Below, in pieces: positions 60,983-64,000 of a stretch of DNA of 64,000 bases; position 1 is the first letter of the stretch, and each line of letters begins with the position of its first letter. The DNA is from Fictibacillus aquaticus (lineage in GTDB: Bacteria; Bacillota; Bacilli; Bacillales; Fictibacillaceae). The stretch lies in assembly GCF_002245695.1 (NCBI RefSeq), contig NZ_NOII01000002.1, forward strand, positions 1-64,000, written 5' to 3'. Under the pieces are notes generated by a model. The model saw only the letters and a list, made by a program, of their open reading frames with translations. It was not told where the DNA came from and did no database searches. A program made the position numbers and the translations under genes.

Positions 60983-63286
60983 TTATCCCTCCAGCCATTT
61001 CCGTATCACATGTCCGTATGCTTTTTTCGTTGGGTCTGATGACTTTATACGGACGTAAAAGGTGCGGCGCTCTCCAGTCGGTACGCCAAGATCAATGGTG
61101 AGTATCCGAGTATTGTAAATTTCCGGCGCGTTTATATTTGTTTCCGTTGTCGTGGCCACAGCTAAGGTTGTGTTATCGGACCCTCCTGATTCGACCGTTA
61201 GATAAGCTGTGTTGCCTCCCTCTGAAGCAACACGCACCTGCAGCTTTAAATATCGTGCTTTATGCTCGTATGAGTAATACTGGCAGTCAGCACTTGTCGT
61301 TAGCATGGTTCCCCACCATTGACCGTATCCCAGCCGATAAATATCCACAGAACCTGACGTGAACGCCGGCTCTGCCCCCTGAATATCCAGGTCATAGTTG
61401 AGAGTGCCATCGATGATTGCTTTGTATCCATCTTTCCTTTCAACAGTCAACGTGCCTTTCTTTGCATACAACCCGTCACTGTTCAACCTCACCCACTTGT
61501 TCGGATCAGCTGCATCAATCGCGATTAGATAATTGCCATCCCAATAAAAAAGATCATCTTCACCGATGATCTGAATGTTGTTTGTTTTTATTTGTCCCGC
61601 TGTGAGGAGGTTGGTCACAATTCCGTCTGGAGTAATGGCATTGTCATATGTTTCTCCGCCATTCGTAGTAATTCCGATACCACCTGATCGGAAGATCGTA
61701 AAGCGAGAAGCATCATTCGGGTCTCGGGCAATGATTCCCATGCCGACAGGATACTCCAGCTCAGTCATTGAATTGTTTAGCGCCTCGGTCGCCTTCTTTA
61801 CCGCTTCTGTATACACATTATTCCGGATCTTCCCGCTGTTTTCATCCCAAATTTTATCCAAGATTGCCTTTGCTCGGTCAAACTGCACATCTGCAAAAGA
61901 CTTTTTTAAATTAGAAAGTGTAACTTTTGGTGACTGAGTGGTTTCTGGATAATCCTCGATTTCAAGAACCCGCAGGTCTAAGTCGATATTTAAAGGCTCA
62001 TAGATCGTCGGCACCGTGTCGCCAAGCCCTGGACTCGCTACAGCAAATCCCCCTTTTAGTAACTCTACGAACTCAAGTGTGATGGAAACTTCCGGCTTAT
62101 CTTTCAAGTACTTCTTCAACTCTGCCAGCAGCTTTGTTTGTGAAGTGATGGAATCCGAATACACAGGCGGTGCATGCCGCAGCTTCGTGTTTCCATTCTC
62201 GTCTTTATATTTGGACGCTTCAGGAGAAGTGTATTCGGCCACGCACGTATACAGCTCATCGCCTTCTAACGCCCGGTATAAATCCACCGTTTTTACGTTT
62301 CCGGCAGTATCGTGCGCTACCCAGCCTTTCGCCGTGTTCTTCCCTGTGGAAGGGGTGTGCTTCGGATCATCGCCTTTAAAAGTCGCTGTGACTACGTGAG
62401 TCTTTGATTCAAGCCCTCGAAACACCTCTGCTCCCTTAGTGCCGGATGTTGCAGACCACGTACTTACCTTCGCCTTTTTATCCCCTGTCGCAAACTCCCA
62501 CACACCGCCATCATCGCTGCCGTAAAAACGGAATTTAAACCCCGTTCCTGTAAAGCTGAACGTGAAGGTGGCACCTACTTGCTTGGTGTAATGGTAAGGA
62601 TCATCAACATCCAGCCAAGTGCCTGTACGAGAATCATAGTTCATGGATACTCCGGACAATTTATCCGTGACCCCTTCCACTTCTTTTCCGTACCCTTTGA
62701 TGTAAGTTGAAAGGTTGTTTGTGTTTACCGACCTGGAGAGTGTTTTTATGTTGTGACCAAATCGAAACTGATAATCAGGGCTTCCGCCAATCTTGCTGCG
62801 GATAACCACTTCATTCCCGTTAAGATCGAATTCCGCTTGGTACAACTCTAGTATTTTCTGAAAGAGCGAAAGTGCCGTATCGTTGCCGAAATTCTCGAGG
62901 TCAGCCGTACCGAATGAATCGATGACTGAAAAGGTGTAACCAGTATTATTCAGAGCGATGGAAAGAGCTTGGTTGATGGAATACTCACCTTTGTCCAATG
63001 TGGCGTACTGAAAGTCTTCAACGATATCGAAAAAGACATGGGATGCCTGAACAGATTTCACAGGAGTCTTGCCTGCAAGTCTTTCTTCCATCGCCTTAAT
63101 CCGGTATTTTACGCCGTCTTGTTCCACAATGGATTCTTCGACTACCAAAGGAAAAGCGTGTTTGTTGCGCTCTGTTTCGTACAACAAAAAAGAGAGCGAA
63201 CGATCACCGTTCACTCTCCTTTTGCGGGTTAAACCTTTGTAGTCGGTTAACAGCTCCGTGCTGCCGGTTATGGAGGTTATTTGCAT
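60983..63286 (-). CDS. Phage tail endopeptidase/spike protein
   Basis: Prophage tail protein of 767 residues, acting in host contact and murein opening. The first ~205 residues (FEIEDG-like LTRKRRVNGDRSLSF and FGHNIKTLSRSVNTNNLSTY) match the Prophage_tail/Tal family. Residues about 212-355 hold a Gly/Thr-rich beta-sandwich insert (FTFTGTGF-like FSFTGTGFKFRFYG, GLESKTHVV), like carbohydrate-binding domains. A receptor-binding C-terminal part follows, with ITNGGETYDNAITPDGIVT repeats. Preceded by the partial gene at 63354. Confidence 0.85.
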   Translation of the reverse strand: MQITSITGSTELLTDYKGLTRKRRVNGDRSLSFLLYETERNKHAFPLVVEESIVEQDGVKYRIKAMEERLAGKTPVKSVQASHVFFDIVEDFQYATLDKGEYSINQALSIALNNTGYTFSVIDSFGTADLENFGNDTALSLFQKILELYQAEFDLNGNEVVIRSKIGGSPDYQFRFGHNIKTLSRSVNTNNLSTYIKGYGKEVEGVTDKLSGVSMNYDSRTGTWLDVDDPYHYTKQVGATFTFSFTGTGFKFRFYGSDDGGVWEFATGDKKAKVSTWSATSGTKGAEVFRGLESKTHVVTATFKGDDPKHTPSTGKNTAKGWVAHDTAGNVKTVDLYRALEGDELYTCVAEYTSPEASKYKDENGNTKLRHAPPVYSDSITSQTKLLAELKKYLKDKPEVSITLEFVELLKGGFAVASPGLGDTVPTIYEPLNIDLDLRVLEIEDYPETTQSPKVTLSNLKKSFADVQFDRAKAILDKIWDENSGKIRNNVYTEAVKKATEALNNSMTELEYPVGMGIIARDPNDASRFTIFRSGGIGITTNGGETYDNAITPDGIVTNLLTAGQIKTNNIQIIGEDDLFYWDGNYLIAIDAADPNKWVRLNSDGLYAKKGTLTVERKDGYKAIIDGTLNYDLDIQGAEPAFTSGSVDIYRLGYGQWWGTMLTTSADCQYYSYEHKARYLKLQVRVASEGGNTAYLTVESGGSDNTTLAVATTTETNINAPEIYNTRILTIDLGVPTGERRTFYVRIKSSDPTKKAYGHVIRKWLEG

Positions 63287-63353
63287 GAGTCACCTCGGTT
63301 TTTTTGTTGATTGGTTGTTGAACAATAGTCTCTATTTGTACAACTGCGGAAAA

Positions 63354-64000
63354 TTACATAATATTTTTACTCACTTCCGGTAAATAGGTAGTAAGTCGTT
63401 TGGATTTTATGCGCCAAATATATCCTGCGGGAACTATAACGTTCTGCATACTTGCAAAATATAATTTGCCACGAGTTGGATTATGTTCAATCCAGGTAAA
63501 AGGGTTTCCAATACCGACTTCACCTTTTCTCATAGATTTTGAGAAATATTCTATTGTCACAGCTATGGCTAAATCTTTTCTTTCATCTGAATCTACATCA
63601 TTCACAATTGCAAACGATTTCGTATTTGACTCTGACCAGTATTCTTTACTGTTATCCGTTTTAACTGTGTATACTTTGTCAGTACTGCTCACTACTTTTT
63701 TGCCAAACGTTGTCCAATACGGAATCATAACACCGTAACCATATTTCACTTCTGTATTTCGCAAAAACTCTATTTTGGTATCGTGAACACATACACCTTC
63801 TTTAATGGTGTGATACTGTGTGATTTCCACTAACGCATTAACCATATCGGATGTGTGATATCCTCTTACTTTTTGTATCAACTGAATTACTTCAACATTG
63901 CGAAAGAAAGAATTACTTAGCCATTCAACGACTTTACCGTCCGCCATTAAAATTGGCTCCATCACTTTAAATGCGGTGCCTGTGGCATTGTGTTCGGGAA
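63354..64000 (-). CDS. Phage structural or accessory protein, partial (5-prime end beyond window)
   Basis: The frame is open to the window edge; GTG/ATG codons at 63962-63965 are internal, as the coding sequence continues upstream (GTAFKVMEPILMADG). At least 215 residues visible, ending PEVSKNIM. Contains VKYGYGVMIPYWTTFG and YFSKSMRKGEVGIGNPFTW, rich in Lys and aromatic residues. Not recognised; by position a tail-tip or receptor protein or the end of a fused distal-tail gene. AT-rich compared with the tail gene. Confidence 0.55.
   Translation of the reverse strand, partial: PEHNATGTAFKVMEPILMADGKVVEWLSNSFFRNVEVIQLIQKVRGYHTSDMVNALVEITQYHTIKEGVCVHDTKIEFLRNTEVKYGYGVMIPYWTTFGKKVVSSTDKVYTVKTDNSKEYWSESNTKSFAIVNDVDSDERKDLAIAVTIEYFSKSMRKGEVGIGNPFTWIEHNPTRGKLYFASMQNVIVPAGYIWRIKSKRLTTYLPEVSKNIM

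Noticed and set aside
1-64000. CRISPR arrays or rRNA genes
   Set aside because: No regularly spaced repeats with unique spacers and no rRNA sequence were found; the only tRNA seen is tRNA-Gln.

Overview
The window is a chromosome segment of an endospore-forming, competence-capable member of the Bacillaceae. The gene order closely follows the Bacillus subtilis yqh/yqg region: spoIIIA, efp, yqhT, aroQ, yqhR/Q/P/O, mntR, lipM, yqhL, gcv, yqhH/G, comG, mgsR and yqgY to yqgN. A B12-dependent ribonucleotide reductase and spore photoproduct lyase lie among them. A Fictibacillus-like genome is my best guess from gene content and repeats, but the genus cannot be proven from the sequence alone.

Layout. 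1-0.93 kb: gene-free, with two inverted copies of an interspersed repeat, one of them carrying a second repeat inside it. 0.94-6.1 kb: complete eight-gene spoIIIA operon (minus strand) behind a sigma-E-like promoter. 6.2-12.3 kb: efp, M24 peptidase, aroQ, membrane proteins, patatin-like lipase and mntR. 12.3-17.7 kb: splB, nrdJ with paired NrdR-box-like sites, lipM, rhodanese. 18-25.6 kb: glycine cleavage operon gcvT-gcvPA-gcvPB behind a glycine riboswitch, SNF2 helicase yqhH with yqhG, then yqzE and aroK. 25.6-29.7 kb: comG operon (DNA-uptake pseudopilus). 29.7-43.2 kb: tRNA-Gln, mgsR, small conserved membrane proteins, MidA-type methyltransferase, YqgX hydrolase, M14 LysM peptidase, lipoteichoic acid synthase, glucokinase, SpoVAF/GerA-type germination protein, M42 peptidase, 5-formyl-THF cyclo-ligase. 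43.2-49 kb: atypical MBL protein, repeat copy, Nudix and alpha/beta hydrolases, SPFH protein with a ribbon-helix-helix partner, deoD, potassium channel. 49-53.5 kb: sugar operon (fucP-type permease, epimerase-like protein, ribokinase) with a LacI repressor; two identical 18-bp operators mark the regulon.

54.3-64 kb is the end of a prophage or related mobile element, all late genes on the minus strand: a partial structural gene at the window edge, tail endopeptidase protein, holin, LysM amidase, an AT-rich moron-like cassette, an XRE regulator, an FtsK/SpoIIIE ATPase, a replication-relaxation protein and a possible attachment region. No integrase is in view.

The most interesting locus is the AT-rich cassette at 57.9-59.2 kb: hicA toxin, a hicB antitoxin with an unusually long C-terminal tail, and a SecB-like gene directly downstream. 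This looks like a toxin-antitoxin-chaperone (TAC) system of HicAB type in a Gram-positive prophage, with two direct-repeat operators in front. Other points: nested repeats, a glycine riboswitch whose second aptamer is degenerate, a deoD leader hairpin separating Shine-Dalgarno and start codon, and spoIIIAG with no normal start codon at its ribosome binding site.
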